Assembly: GCF_024139115.2 (NCBI RefSeq)
Contig: NC_085140.1
Location: 435,201,260-435,265,259 of the forward strand
Reading direction: 5' to 3'
DNA: 64,000 nt
From: Armigeres subalbatus
Lineage: Eukaryota > Arthropoda > Insecta > Diptera > Culicidae
The notes beneath the pieces are model-generated. The model made no database searches. It worked only from the letters and a program-made list of their open reading frames with translations, and had not been told where the DNA came from. Of this stretch, positions 1 to 11,444 are shown in pieces (within the stretch, counting starts at the first letter, position 1; each line of letters starts with the position of its first letter). The position numbers were made by a program, and so were the translations under genes.

Positions 1-885
1 CGGAAATAATTTAGTCGCCATCATTGTTTTCTAACAAGAATTACCACCTTATCGCATCTCTACATTATTCTCTCTAATCCATCACAACTTCCTCGACTAA
101 TCCGCCAACAATCCCCAGAATCAGAATTCCCACCAACGATGAACCGGCAACGCCAGAAATTTCTCGAGGAATTCTTAGAGCAACAACAGCAAGAGAATTT
201 TGATGGAACTTTTTAAAGAATTATTACAAAAGTTTCAAAACCAAAGTATTTTCATTGAAAAAAATCGAAGTACTCCAAAAAGAACTTTTCAAGCGATTCA
301 AAAATTGATTTTTACATTTGAAGTCGAATTTGGATTCCTGTTTTCCTGTGTTTGAGTTTCATAATTTTACGTTACCATTTAAATTTGGGTGAAGGGTTTT
401 CCGCACTCCCTTCGCAGGCAATGCTTCAGGCAAAAGTCTGTCTGATCGATTTCCGCTTTCTAGGTCCTCCCGTAGCATCAGCCACACATGAATCATGAAC
501 AATCAGGACTTGTCGTGTACTACATTGACCATCTATCCCTTGTCGAATTGCATGGTACATTTAACTTCTGCTGGTTTCTTTTTGTTTCATCAATGAAACG
601 GACACTTGCCGCTAGTATTATGGAAGCCCCTGACGCCGTTGTTTTTATCGTGCGTATGGGGTAAGAAATGTGGTTTTCCGAATTCCTGTTATCGGCAAGT
701 TTGAACAACATTCAAAGTATTCCTTACCTGAAGTAGCACTGTTCCTAATAGTCAACGCAACTCGCATATCTCAAACATGGTCAACTGTTCACCTATCATT
801 GCCTATTGGCAAGTCACCTTTGCAGAATGTTCAGGACGCGCGCTTTTTGACGCACGTTGGCCTTTCGCTGCCAACGTTTAACTAA
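1..885. other. AT-rich sequence without a recognisable gene
   Basis: I see no supported gene, RNA or repeat here. The open frames are short and match no family I recognise. The stretch ends at the TAA duplication of the neighbouring MITE. Confidence 0.5.
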
Positions 886-1126
886 GGCTTTGGTCCGATT
901 CGTGAATTAAAATCAAATTAAACTTAAAAGTGACAGTTCGGAAATTATGAAATCCCCCGCTCATAAGAATGGCTGGTACTACCCAGCAAGACCAACAAAT
1001 ATCTATCAAAAATGATTCAACAACTCGCAAAAGTAATCTTGCTCTGCGAGCAGGGTTTATTTGAAAATTATTGAACTGTCATTTTTAAGTTTAATTTGAT
1101 TTTAATTCGCGAATCGGACCAAAGCC
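886..1126. mobile_element. PIF/Harbinger-like MITE, 241 bp
   Basis: Long terminal inverted repeats of about 52 bp run 886-937 and 1075-1126, beginning GGCTTTGGTCCGATTCG, with only a few differences between arms. The element is flanked by a 3-bp duplication TAA (883-885 and 1127-1129). A TAA/TTA duplication and GG-starting termini are typical of PIF/Harbinger elements. It has no coding capacity, so it is non-autonomous. The superfamily is inferred from TSD and termini only. Confidence 0.75.
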
Positions 1127-1552
1127 TAAGTGAGCATACACTCTCGATGCAGGTTTTTGGCATTGAATATGACGCGTATCGGTGCGATAGTAAGCCACGA
1201 AATCCACCAAAATCGGTGCCATTATTGCAGTGCGGCGTCATTTGAAGCCTAGGTTTATTCAAAATATTGCGTTGGAATGTTTGAAGCAAGCCTGTATCTC
1301 CATCCAATTGAAGAACAGCTCCATTTTTATTTGTGCCCTGAATATTCCATAAAGTAGGACGTCAACTACTTAGGTGCCCATGTTCGTACAATAATTATGT
1401 ATGCATTTATGGGGTAGGGGGTCTGCCATTTTCTACGCTCCATATAAATAAAACATGATTTGTTGGTGAAAAAAAATCTTACAAGGAAAGAGGGGGGCTG
1501 AAGAAAAATTGCTTACGTAAGTAGTGTACGGCCCATCGTTTCATCTTCACTG

Positions 1553-2113
1553 CAGTGGAGTTTTCCTAACTTCAATCTACCTGTGTACTAGATTAAAATT
1601 AAAGGAATTGGTGATCGGAAATGCATAGAATAACTAGATTTTGATTAGCTTTGAGTGATTAAACGCTTCTGATTCTAAAAGAGAATGAAAAAGTATCTCA
1701 CTGATCATCTACGATGTGTAGTATACCATGAGAGTCTTTTTTGCAAGCTTTCATGATAAAGAACTGATTCGGGAAACTATACCTCATCATATTTTTTTTA
1801 AAAGTCCAAACGCGGGGAACACCGGTCCTGATGATGCATTTCAATTTGTTCTACACAGCTGTGGGGCCCATGCAACACAAAATGAACGAGAACAAAGAGA
1901 GAATCATCACTTCTCTGTGGTGGCTGCCTAGCCGATTCTGTTTTTTCGCACTTGTATACAAGTTTGATAAATTTGTTATCATGACTTGTTATGATTCGGA
2001 ACAGTTTTTGCCTTTCTTTTATCGTTGTTTATCATCTATTAAGAGCGAGCCATCAAAATTTTCATTTTTTGTATCAGTGCACAGATAAAAAGTGAGGTTA
2101 CGCGACGCCACTG
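1553..2113. mobile_element. hAT-like MITE with CAGTGG termini
   Basis: It starts CAGTGGAGTTTTCC and ends GCGACGCCACTG. The flanks are CTTCACTG (1545-1552) and CTTCAGTG (2114-2121), an 8-bp duplication with one mismatch, which fits hAT. The start resembles sequence at 8904 (CAGTGGCGTTTCC), and the termini resemble those of the shorter element at 41154-41323. The interior 1719-2048 is a separate repeat that recurs inverted at 2530-2859 and was probably inserted secondarily. Confidence 0.7.
1719..2048 (+). repeat. Repeat arm, inverted relative to 2530-2859
   Basis: This ~330-bp block matches 2530-2859 in opposite orientation with perhaps 80-85% identity by eye. Shared landmarks are GAACTGATTCGG-like and TTTTTTCGCACTTGTATACA blocks. 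The weak open frames in the two arms are homologous to each other but match no protein family I know. It lies inside the hAT-like MITE. Confidence 0.7.
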
Positions 2114-2124
2114 CTTCAGTGTAA

Positions 2125-2255
2125 GGCCGATGACATACTTACGCGTGTGCGTGCGCGAACGCGTCCAAGACAAAAGAATTACTCTTGCTGATATTCTGCT
2201 TTACAAGTGCTTGGACGCGTTCCGCATCGCTTGACGCGTCAGTATGTCATCGCCC
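2125..2255. mobile_element. Small PIF/Harbinger-like MITE, foldback
   Basis: The termini are GGCCGATGACATAC and its inverse, with one mismatch. They are flanked by TAA at 2122-2124 and 2256-2258. Inside, AACGCGTCCAAG and CTTGGACGCGTT form a second inverted repeat, so most of the 131 bp can fold into one hairpin. There is no coding sequence. It sits directly beside the hAT-like MITE duplication. Confidence 0.7.
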
Positions 2256-2391
2256 TAATCGAAAGTAGGGTAGCGGCCGATAAGTTCCTTTTTTATGGTG
2301 ACTTAATTTTTCTAGTGTTCTAGACCATTTCACAATAGTCCCCTTTATCCTGTTGTAGCATTTGAGAGCCAACGTAGCTTAGACTTTATTA

Positions 2392-2448
2392 TTTTTGTTT
2401 GTGTCTTTATTAAGGAGACTTTCAGCCCGAGGCTGGCTCGTCTCCGGC
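2392..2448 (-). repeat. Retroposon 3' tail fragment (CTGAAAGTCTCC... family)
   Basis: On the minus strand the block reads GGAGACGAGCC, then GGGCTGAAAGTCTCCTTAA and TAAAGACA. The same tail occurs at 31352-31409, where it has a TSD, and in part at 34680-34722, where it ends in poly-A. That indicates a retroposed family. Which LINE or SINE it belongs to is not clear from this window. Confidence 0.5.
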
Positions 2449-2529
2449 GCTTAGACTTTATGTTTTGGGATCATATTGTCCAAATTTAGGTGAGCCTGGT
2501 CAACGAGTTCAATACATTTTTTGCTTCCG

Positions 2530-2859
2530 CTCTCAATAGATAACGAACAACGATAAAAGAGAGGCAAAAACTGTTCCGAATCATAACAAGCCATGATAAC
2601 AAATTTATTAAACTTGTATACAAGTGCGAAAAAACAGAATCGGATAGGCAGCCCCCACAGAAAAATGGTGATTCTCGCTTTGTTTTCGCTCCTTTCGTGT
2701 TGGTTCTGCACAGCTGTGTAGAACAAGTTGAAATTTATCATCAGAGCAAGTGCTCCCCGCATTTAGAGATTTCTAAAAGAAATTAATCATGGGGTATAGC
2801 ATGCCGAATCAGTACTCTATCATGACAGCTTGCGAAAAAAGTCTCTCGCGGTATGCTAC
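2530..2859 (-). repeat. Repeat arm, inverted relative to 1719-2048
   Basis: This is the opposite-strand partner of the block at 1719-2048, with the same internal landmarks in the same order. It is not inside a hAT-like MITE, so it shows the repeat as an independent unit. I found no clear terminal repeats of its own or TSD. Confidence 0.65.
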
Positions 2860-3249
2860 ATATCGTATATGTATACAGAGATAATAAGTGAGAGACTTGT
2901 TGTTTCTCTTTAGGATTCAATCACTGGTTGTCGAAGTACTGTCTGATATACACTGGGATGCTATACTTGCTGATAATGTCGAGAATCTTAGCATACGTTG
3001 TTGACCGTTTACGTTTCCAGAATAGTTTACCAGCATAATACCTACACACTCCATAATGTCCATAATTTTGATGCATAATGTCCGTTACACACTCTGGAAC
3101 TAATAGAAATAAAATTTTCCAAAACAAGTGCCTTAAGAAAATACACTAAATACCGTACGATCTTCATGAAAGATTACTACGTGAGGCTCAACAACGCCCC
3201 TAAGTGAGTCAGTTGAATCTAATCACAATACGCTTCCTAAATCTTTTTA

Positions 3250-3700
3250 GAAACACGTCAACGACCAACGAATGGTGTCTGGCCTTCCTTCGTCGGACAT
3301 CGACAGACTGTTGTCGCTAAAATTTGCTGACGTTTTTACTGATTGTGATGGAACCTTTGCGCTATCTGATTGCAAGCAGTATCTGAACGAAACAAAGCAT
3401 GGGTTCACAGCTGGTCGCTTCACTATTACTAAATTGCTGTTTCTTACAGCATGACGAAAAAAATCCAGACAGACGTTATCTACACACATCTGTCTGATGC
3501 GTTTGATAAGCTAAATCACTTTTGGGTGTTAGCCATCAATTGGCAACACTAAGAATATCCCAAGGAAGTCATTTTGGGTCCGTTCTTAGTCTTCCGACCA
3601 TATTTCAATGACGTAAATTTTGTGCTCGAAATCTTTCGCTTGCTAATGATCTACAAATCCAAACTATCGACGATTGCTATTTCCTGTAACATCAGTTGGT
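3250..3700 (+). pseudogene. LINE reverse transcriptase fragment
   Basis: Degenerate plus-strand translation in shifting frames shows blocks typical of non-LTR reverse transcriptases: a HGFTAGR segment at about 3400-3420, then a TDVIYTHLSDAFDKLNH block (AFD active-site motif) at about 3470-3520, and remnants of the later RT blocks to about 3700. Several frameshifts separate these blocks. It resembles the LINEs at 46.2-47.4 and 56.5-60.2 kb. Ends are approximate. Confidence 0.55.
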
Positions 3701-3972
3701 ATCCTTCGCCAACTGATGAAAGGGTTTTTTATAGGGTTCCTAGTACCCACCCCTTTTTCGCAGTACTGGTACTATGGTACTGAGAAGTCTAGTACCGGTA
3801 GTACCGGGAAAATGGGTTCAAAAATGTATCATTTTGGTAATTTTCTGGATTTTCTTCACCATTCTTACATACTTTCATTTTGACTAGGGTTTGAAGTCTT
3901 TTGCCTTATAACTAAAACGGTAATTAATAAAAATGCTAACATTTTTATTTTTCTATATACAGTAGACGTTCG

Positions 3973-4006
<34 letters not shown>

Positions 4007-4223
4007 TAATTTTATTTGCTAATTATCTAATACATGCATTCATCTCTTAGACTAGGTGTTCCGTGTTTTCTTAACACTATCATCCTTATTTGCTATGTTA
4101 CTTTTTTAGTTATTATTAATACATTTCAATTGCCTCTGGCAGTTAGAATTTTTCCTCTGGTTGAATTGAACCATGTAGGAATTACAATGTTTTCAACTTA
4201 AACTAAACTTAACCTATTTTATA

Positions 4224-6877
4224 CTAAGGGTACAAGGAGTTAATCGTTGCAATAGAAGATTGCAACGATTTTTGTCTAAAATTGGAAATTATTTTGTTGG
4301 ACATTTGTTGCAATGTTTCAATATTAGAAATTCTATGAAGTTCATTGGTACTATACCACGGAGGCAACTTCAGAATCATTTTCAAAATTTTATTTTGAAT
4401 CCTCTGGAGTGCCTTCTTTCTGGTATTGCAGCAACTAGTCCATATTGGCACAGCATACAACATGGCAGGTCTAAAAATTTGTTTGTAAATCAAAAGTTTG
4501 TTCTTAAGACAAAGTTTTGATTTTCTGTTTATAAGTGGATATAGACACTTAATATATTTGTTACATTTGGCTTGAAGGCCTTCAATGTGATTTTTAAAAG
4601 TTAATTTTGATCTAGCAGAAGTCCTAAATATTTAGCTTCGCTAGACCAATTAATTGGAACCCCATTCATAGTGACAATATGTCTGCTAGAAGGTTTCAAA
4701 TAAGAAGCTCTCGGCTTATGTGGGAAAATTATAAGCTGAGTTTTGGAAGCATTCAGGGAAATTTTCCATTTTTGCAAGTAAGTGGAGAAATTATTCAAAC
4801 TTTTTTTGCAATCTACTACAAATGACACGAAGGCTTCGCCCTTTGGCTGAAAGGCCCGTGTCATCTGCAAACAAAGATTTTTGACACCCTGGTGGTAAAT
4901 CAGGTAAGTCAGAAGTAAAAATGTTATACAATATGGGCCCCAGTATGCTGCTTTGGGGGACACCAGCCCTTACAGGTAATCTATCAGATTTAGTATTCTG
5001 ATAGTTTACCTGCAGTGAGCGATCTGATAAATAATTTTGGATCAGTTTAATGATGTACAGAGGAAAATTAAAATTCATCAATTTTACAATCAAACCTTCA
5101 TGCCAAACACTGTCAAATGCTTTCTCTATATCAAGAAGAGCAACTCCAGTCGAATATCCTTCAGATTTGTTGAGCCGAATTAAGTTCGTAACTCTTAATA
5201 ACTGATGGGTGGTTGAATGCCCATGGCGAAAACCAAATTGCTCATCAGCAAAAATAGAATTGTCATTAATATGAACCATCATTCTATTTAAAATAATCTT
5301 TTCAAACAGTTTGCTTATTGAAGAAAGCAAACTGATTGGGCGATAACTAGAAGCCTCAGCTGGATTTTTGTCCGGCTTCAAAATTTTAACAACTTTGGCG
5401 TTTTTCCATTTATCTGGAAAGTATGCCAATTGAAAACATTTGTTAAATAAATTAACCAAAAAGGATAAAGAGCTCTCAGGAAGTTTTTTGATGAGTATGT
5501 AGAAAATACCATCATCACCCGGGGCTTTCATATTTTTAAATTTTCTAGTAATAGATCTCACTTCATCCAAATTGGTTCCCAACGAAGGGTCAAAAACATT
5601 CTCTTGATTGAGAATGTCTTCGAAGCTCCGTGTAACCTGATCCTCAATTGGACTAGTGAGACCTAGACTAAAATTATGGGCACTCTCGAACTGCTGAGCA
5701 AGTTTTTGAGCCTTTTCGCCATTTGTTAATAAAATTTTATTTCCCTCTTTAAGCGCTGGAATTGGCTTTTGAGGTTTTTAAGAATTTTTGTTAATTTCAA
5801 AAGGGTTTCGAACTGGGATCCAACTTCGAGACATTATTCTCAAAGTTGGTATTTCTCAGAATAGCGAAACGTTTTTAATTTCATTTGCAATTCTCGCCAA
5901 ATAACTTTCAACGCGGGATCGCGAGTTCTTTGGTATTGCCTTCTTCTCACATTTTTAAGACGGATCAGTAGCTGAAGATCGTCGTCAATAATAATGGAGT
6001 TGAATTTAATTTCACATTTAGGAATTGCAATGCCTCTGGCTTCGACAATTAAATTTGTCAAAGATACGAGAGCATTATCAATATCACTTTTGGTATCGAG
6101 AGGAATATCAACATCAAAATTCCTATCGATATACGTTTTATATAAATCCCAATCAGCTCTATGATAATTAAAAGTAGAGCTGATTGGATTATAAATGGCT
6201 TCTTGTGAGATTTCAAATGTCACAGGAAGATGATCAGAGTCAAAGTCAGCACGAGTTACCAATTGGCCACACAGCTGACTTGAATCCGTTAAAACTAAAT
6301 CAATTGTAGAAGGATTTCGACTGGAAGAAAAACAAGTTGGTCCATTGGGATATTGAATAGTATAATATCCCGCAGAACAATCTTCAAATAAAATTTTACC
6401 ATTGGAATTGCTTTGAGCATTATTCCATGAACGGTGTTTGGCATTGAAGTCACCAATTACGAAGAATTTTGATTTGTTGCGAGTCAGAATTTGAAGATCA
6501 GCTTTCAACAAATTCTTTTGCTGCCCATTGCATTGAAAAGGCAAGTAGGCTGCAATGAAGGAAAATTGTCCAAAATTTGTTTCAACAGAAGCTCCCAAGG
6601 TTTCAAAAACTTTGGTTTCAAACGAAGAAAATAATTTATGTTTGATACGTCTATTAATGACAATGGCGACCCCACCACAGGCGCTGTCAAGACGATCATT
6701 TCTGTAGATAAAATAGTTTGGATTTCTTTTAATGGAGAGTCCTGGTTTTAAATACGTTTCAGTTATAATGGCAATATGCACATTATGAACTGAAAGGAAG
6801 TTGAATAATTCATCTTCCTTACCCTTTAGAGAGCGGGCATTCCAATTTAGAACTTTTACACAATTATTTGGATCCAT
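4224..6877 (-). pseudogene. LINE ORF2 (AP endonuclease + reverse transcriptase), frameshifted
   Basis: This ORF encodes the endonuclease/reverse transcriptase that makes and integrates LINE cDNA. The start is taken at ATG 6877 (MDPNN); the open frame reaches further upstream but only through non-ATG codons. The endonuclease part (6877-5840) shows LNWNARSL, ETYL, GDFNAKHRSW and SDHLPV motifs. The RT part (5582-4800) shows the AFDSVWH block, GVPQSSILGP and FADDT. Lesions: a stop/frame change between 5842 and about 5780, an extra A in a homopolymer at about 4800-4808, and more frame breaks at about 4500-4610. The tail to 4224 retains the RIQNKILKMILKLPPW-type C-terminal segment. Confidence 0.85.
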
Positions 6878-8279
6878 TGAAACGGAGTTCGATAACAATT
6901 TTTTGTGTGTACTTTATACCAACCTGAACAGCTTCAGGAAAGGTATTTACTTTGAACATTGCATCAATCACATTATGCAATTGTTCAGTTAAAAAATCAA
7001 AATCGGAAGCAGTCATGCTACCTGAATCGGCAACATGACCGTTATTTTCCGTTGGGACATGGGTATAAACCTCATTTTGAGAAGAGAAATTTTGTCTACC
7101 AGCAGCGATGTTTGCATACGTAGGTACATTGGAAAAATTGGAATTTACTGAAGTGCTTGCTACCCGTTGACGAGCGGCAAAATTTGTTTGTGAATTGTGG
7201 TGGGTATGAATTGCTCGACCGGTAACCGGTTTCGAGATTTGAGCGTTTGAAAAATTCCTACCCGTCGAATCTGGGATCCGATTGGAATTTCCCGTCATCA
7301 ATTTTGCACGGGAATTCAAAACTTTTTTGCGTGAAGGGCATTCCCAGAAATTGGATTTATGATTGCCCCCACAATTAGCACATTTAAATTTATTGGAATC
7401 TTCTCTCACAGGACATGCGTCCTTGGCGTGAGAGGTTCCACCACAAATCATGCATTTAGCATCCATGTGACAATGTTTGGTTCCATGACCCCACTTTTGG
7501 CACTTACGGCACTGGGTGGGGTTTTGGAAATTTCCCCCAGGCCTGCGGAAATGTTCCCATGTAACACGGACATGAGACATAATACAGGCCTTTTCCAAAC
7601 TTTTCATATTATTTAGTTCACTTTTGTTAAAATGAACTAAATAAAATTCTTGAGAAATGCCCATCTGGGAAGTACCAGAATGGGATTTCTTTTTCATCTT
7701 AATTACTTGGACTGGTGAAAATCCAAGTAATTGAGAAATTTCAATTTTAATCTCATCCAGTGATTTGTCATCACTGGGGAGACCTTTCAAGACGACTTTG
7801 AACAATCGCTCAGTTTTGTCGTCGTATGTGAAGAATTTATGGCGCTTCTCAGTTAAATACTAAAGAAGACGTTTGCGATCGTCAAAGGATCCCGGCAAAA
7901 CGCGGCAGTCACCCTTCCTAGCAATCTGAAATGAAACCTTGATCCCCTGAAGGTTACTCAAAATCTCATTCCTAAAGCCAGAAAACTCGGCAACAGATAC
8001 CACAATCGGCGGAATCCTTTGCTTTTTCGCATGAATCGAATCACCTGGGCTAGAGGTAGATTCGATTTGCTCAATATCATCATTAATCAAATCGAACTGA
8101 TTGCTCAGTTCGATAGGAGAAAAATTATTTCCGACCTTAGAGTTTGAAGGAATATCTGAATTCTCCAGCTTCCTTCTATTTTTTCCGCGCTTTGGCAGGA
8201 CGGTCTTGAAACCTTGTTTCTTAGAACGAAGTGGAGAATTCAAAGACTCCCCCTTCCTCTTGTTTTTATTAATACTCAT
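6864..8279 (-). pseudogene. LINE ORF1 (gag-like, CCHC zinc knuckles), one in-frame stop
   Basis: This is the nucleic-acid-binding ORF1 protein that packages LINE RNA. From the ATG at 8279 the frame runs 139 codons to a TAG at 7860-7862, and the same frame then continues to the stop at 6864. A single nonsense change therefore splits an otherwise intact ~470-residue ORF. The N-terminus is rich in lysine and arginine. The C-terminal half has consecutive CCHC-type knuckles (CRKCQKWGHGTKHC, CMICGGTSHAKDAC, and a third CANCGGNHKSNFWEC). ORF1 ends 14 nt inside the most likely ORF2 start (ATG at 6877). Confidence 0.85.
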
Positions 8280-8903
8280 TGCTGAGCGTGGAGACGTGAC
8301 CTTCTAAGAGGTTTTTTCCCAGAACGGTGTCCCTGCAGGATTACCACCGCTTGTCGGAATTTTACTTCCGCAAACGGGTCCAACGTAAAACGAAGGCACG
8401 GGTCCTTGCAAAGATCGTAACGGGATCAGTGGGTACAAATAGCGCTGAGAAGCACTGTTGAAATTAAAATAGCTTCGGGTAGTATTAAAAACTTCCTTCC
8501 GCAAAGAGAGAAAGAACCGCACAGCACGAAAGCACGATGCGGTCTAGACGTTCGATAACTGCAAGTCATTTAACTGCAATGCTTTTTACCTGCAATTCGA
8601 TAGTTGCAACAGTGTTGCAGTGTCTTGTGAAACCAGATGGACTCGAAACATTCAATATTTTTTTCAACAGAAAGCAAGAATACTTTACCAAACCATTGCT
8701 CATTCTATTACCATATTTTTTATTCCAAACTAGAAGAGTTTAACTTTGTTGAAACTTGGAACCTCCGTTAGCGCAATCGTTGCGATGAACATAATTAATT
8801 AATCACATTCTGCTGTTTATGCGACTTCACGATTTTTGTTTTGTTATTTTTTCATCCAATCTCACAAAATTCTCGATTTTTTTTCGCAACTAATTTCAAA
8901 ATG

Positions 8904-9025
8904 CAGTGGCGTTTCCCTAATCTCAATCTACCTGTGCACTGCATTGAAATTTAAGGAATTAGTGTGCGAAAAGGCATAGAATAACTAGATTTTGATTTTT
9001 CTTAATCGACTCTAATGATTTAATT
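8904..9025 (+). repeat. Fragment related to the hAT-like MITE at 1553
   Basis: It begins CAGTGGCGTTTCCCTAA and then follows the first ~130 bp of the 1553 element, sharing CATAGAATAACTAGATTTTG. No matching right terminus is visible, so this looks like a one-ended remnant running into the satellite at about 9.1 kb. Confidence 0.55.
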
Positions 9026-9545
9026 TTCTATTTGGGGTGTCGAAATTTCAACTTTTTTTGGCGCATTACGTAATTTTAGTTGAGGCCAAAATACATTGTT
9101 TACTCGAAAATGCGTAAAAAGTTATTCAACTCATTTTTGGGTACTTATATTTAACCGAGTTGCAATCCTGTCTCATTTTTTTCTATTGAAAAATGGCTGG
9201 ATCGGACTATGGGCTTGAAAGTTGTTGCTAAAATTATTTTTTACACGATAAATCGCGTAAAATAGTGTCAATTATTTTTTTTGGCTCTTACCTTTAATCG
9301 ATTTTCTCGCAACAAGTTGCATTTGACGCAGAATTCTGTCCTATTGTTTGCTATTAAAAATTGTCCGGATCGAATTTTGGGCTCCGAAGTTGGCCTTGAC
9401 TTGAATTTTTTAAAGAGAGAATACGTAAATAAGTGTCATTCAGTATTTTGACGCTCATCTTGCAGTTGCAGCAAGTTGCATTCGACGCCGAATCCTGTCT
9501 CATTGTTTTCTTCTGAAAATTGGCTGGATCGGACTATGTGCTTAA

Positions 9546-9678
9546 CCCTTAAATGCGCAATTTTGTTTTAAAACAACAACCAAAAAAACGTTTGATGTTA
9601 ATCATTTACATTTCAATGGATATTTAATTTAAAAAATTTTCAACGATTTCTAAAAAAATCACCTTGCGCCTTTGAGGG
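9546..9678. mobile_element. piggyBac-like MITE, 133 bp
   Basis: The termini CCCTTAAATGCGCAA and CCCTCAAAGGCGCAA are inverted repeats. The element is flanked by TTAA at 9542-9545 and 9679-9682, the piggyBac target. Removing it restores a satellite unit, so it inserted after the array formed. It has no coding capacity. Confidence 0.7.
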
Positions 9679-9698
9679 TTAAAAGTTATGGTCAAAAC

Positions 9699-10092
9699 CT
9701 GAGACGAGGCCGGCAAAGACAGCTTCTTTTTCCTTCTTTTGACACTTGTTCTTCTCATTATCACAGCTGATTATCGAGTTTCAACTGTTTCCTTGACTGT
9801 TTCACCTAAGCCCCGGGTGGACTCTTCTGAGCACTATAAAAGTGTATCCAATTCACGAATTAGTAAATTCATTTTCATAAGGATTTTTATACCGGGAACA
9901 AAACACAAGTTTCTAACTGATTATTAATAACCTAAACGGATGATTTGGAATACTCGTTTAAGTGAAAAAGTTTTCGTAAAACAAAATTCATGCGGAATAT
10001 TTTATTTGGGATACCAATACTTTCAGTTCGTGACAGCAGTTGACTGGCAGCAGCTGAAGTTACATTTTTTCCTCTTTGCAAGTCCCGTCCCA
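9699..10092. mobile_element. TIR element nested in the satellite
   Basis: The direct repeat GGTCAAAAC (9690-9698 and 10093-10101) brackets about 394 bp of sequence unrelated to the satellite. The ends form an imperfect inverted repeat, CCTGAGACGAGG against CCTGGGACGGG. Because the repeat and terminus overlap, the duplication may be 6-9 bp. Removing the segment restores the satellite unit. The superfamily is unresolved. Confidence 0.6.
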
Positions 10093-10420
10093 GGTCAAAA
10101 CTATTTATTTACACGAAAAATCGCGTATAAAGTGGCATTTATCTTGATTCGATTTGCTCGCAACAAATTGTATTTAACGCAGAATTCTGTCCTATTGTTT
10201 GCTATTTAAAATTGGTTGGATCGAATTTTGGGCTCCGAATTCATGGTCAAAATACTATTTTTTAAAGTAAAAACTGCGTAAAAAAGTGCCACTCAGTTTT
10301 TTTGGTATCCTCAACCGATTTGCTCGCAACGAGTTAAATTCGACAATGAACCCTGTCTCATTATTGTCTATTGAAAATTGGTCAGGTTGCGCTATGGGCT
10401 CTGATTGCCCCGTAACGCTG

Positions 10421-11442
10421 GGTTGGCATAATACTTATATGTTATGGTCGTATGAGTACTAAAGAACTATAATTTGCTTTTAGCTGACCCACTTATTCTA
10501 CCTTTTTAGATGTAATCAATGGAGTAAATTATAAAAACGCAACCCAATCACTCTTAGGCTGGTTTCGAAGCTGACGACATGATTCTGCAAGGCCCAGAAC
10601 AGAACGATCATAAATTAGGAAATAAACAGATACGAATTTGGTGCTTATTTTTAATGGGAATGGAATAAAAATACATGTCCTAAACAAAGGACACGAGTTT
10701 ACTACAAAAGTTCAGTTAATGGATGTAATGTTTCATCCCGAACAAAAAACTAAATTGGGCTCAAACATTTTTGCCAACATACAATTTTTTCACATACACG
10801 AGAAAGGCACCATCACCAATAGGTGGATTAATCAGGGCTCTTTTTATATCAACCAAGTTATTATATTGCATGTAGAAATTCACATTTATTATTTACATAT
10901 ATCTTTTTATTTTCAAATCAAAAATTCATTATTTTTTTGAAAATAAGTTCAAACTTTGGAAAAGGTTACGAATAATGTGGGAGTTATTTTTCAATTATAT
11001 ATTTATGAAACATCAAATAAAATAAAAATGACTGGAACTTGCTCACTGACGTTATTTCATTGGCTGTCCATGCAAGCAATACCTTCGGGATACCACCACA
11101 TCACAGAGGGCGTCATCATCCTCACTTACAGGGAAATGCTACTCGAAACGACACTCTAATCAATATCACCGGTGACAGTCAGCCCGCAGTAAACCTCCGT
11201 GTATATTGTTCCTCTGGTATATCGCTAGTCACTTATCACTTCTTTCGGCGATGTGGTAGAGGTTCTCGTACGAAAACACTTCTCTCACTACATTCCACAG
11301 CTTCACAGTTATCTGACTGACTTAGGTAATTTTTCTTCCTGTTGAATACTGTTCGTCCGATGATGTGCGACACCTCCGGTAGCTGATGTTACCGCATTGA
11401 GAAACACTGTAATCGGCTTATCTGCTTATACTGTTTTAAGAT
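10421..11442. other. Unique-looking sequence with one repeat patch
   Basis: No gene is supported. Around 10795-10850 is a patch (AGAAAGGCACCATCACC, then GGTGGATTAATCAGGG) that recurs inverted at 25388-25445. It probably belongs to the same repeat family as the satellite. Confidence 0.4.
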
Positions 11443-11444
11443 TA

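Larger units (their letters stand above)
3976..8544 (-). mobile_element. Juan-like Jockey-clade LINE, full length with 13-bp TSD
   Basis: The element runs from its 5' end at 8544 to a poly-A tail (T run at about 3976-4002 on plus). The 13-bp sequence TAGACGTTCGATA lies immediately outside both ends (3963-3975 and 8545-8557) and is a clean target-site duplication. In order it carries ORF1 with CCHC zinc knuckles, ORF2 with an AP endonuclease and a reverse transcriptase, and a short 3' UTR. Length 4.57 kb and layout match Juan-type Jockey elements of Aedes. The Juan assignment is from memory of that family and should be read as likely. Both ORFs are disrupted, so this copy is dead despite its complete length. 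Confidence 0.88.
9105..10420 (+). repeat. Tandem satellite, ~155-bp units, with two nested insertions
   Basis: Successive units carry the blocks CTCGCAACAAGTTGCATT, GAATCCTGTCTCATTG, TGGCTGGATCGGACTATG and CACGAAAAATCGCGTA. Recurrences of the CCTGTC block fall near 9167, 9340, 9495, 10185 and 10350, giving units of about 155-170 bp once inserts are removed. Two elements (9546-9678 and 9699-10092) interrupt the array. A related unit lies inverted at 25390-25680. Units have diverged, and no coding function is apparent. Confidence 0.75.
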
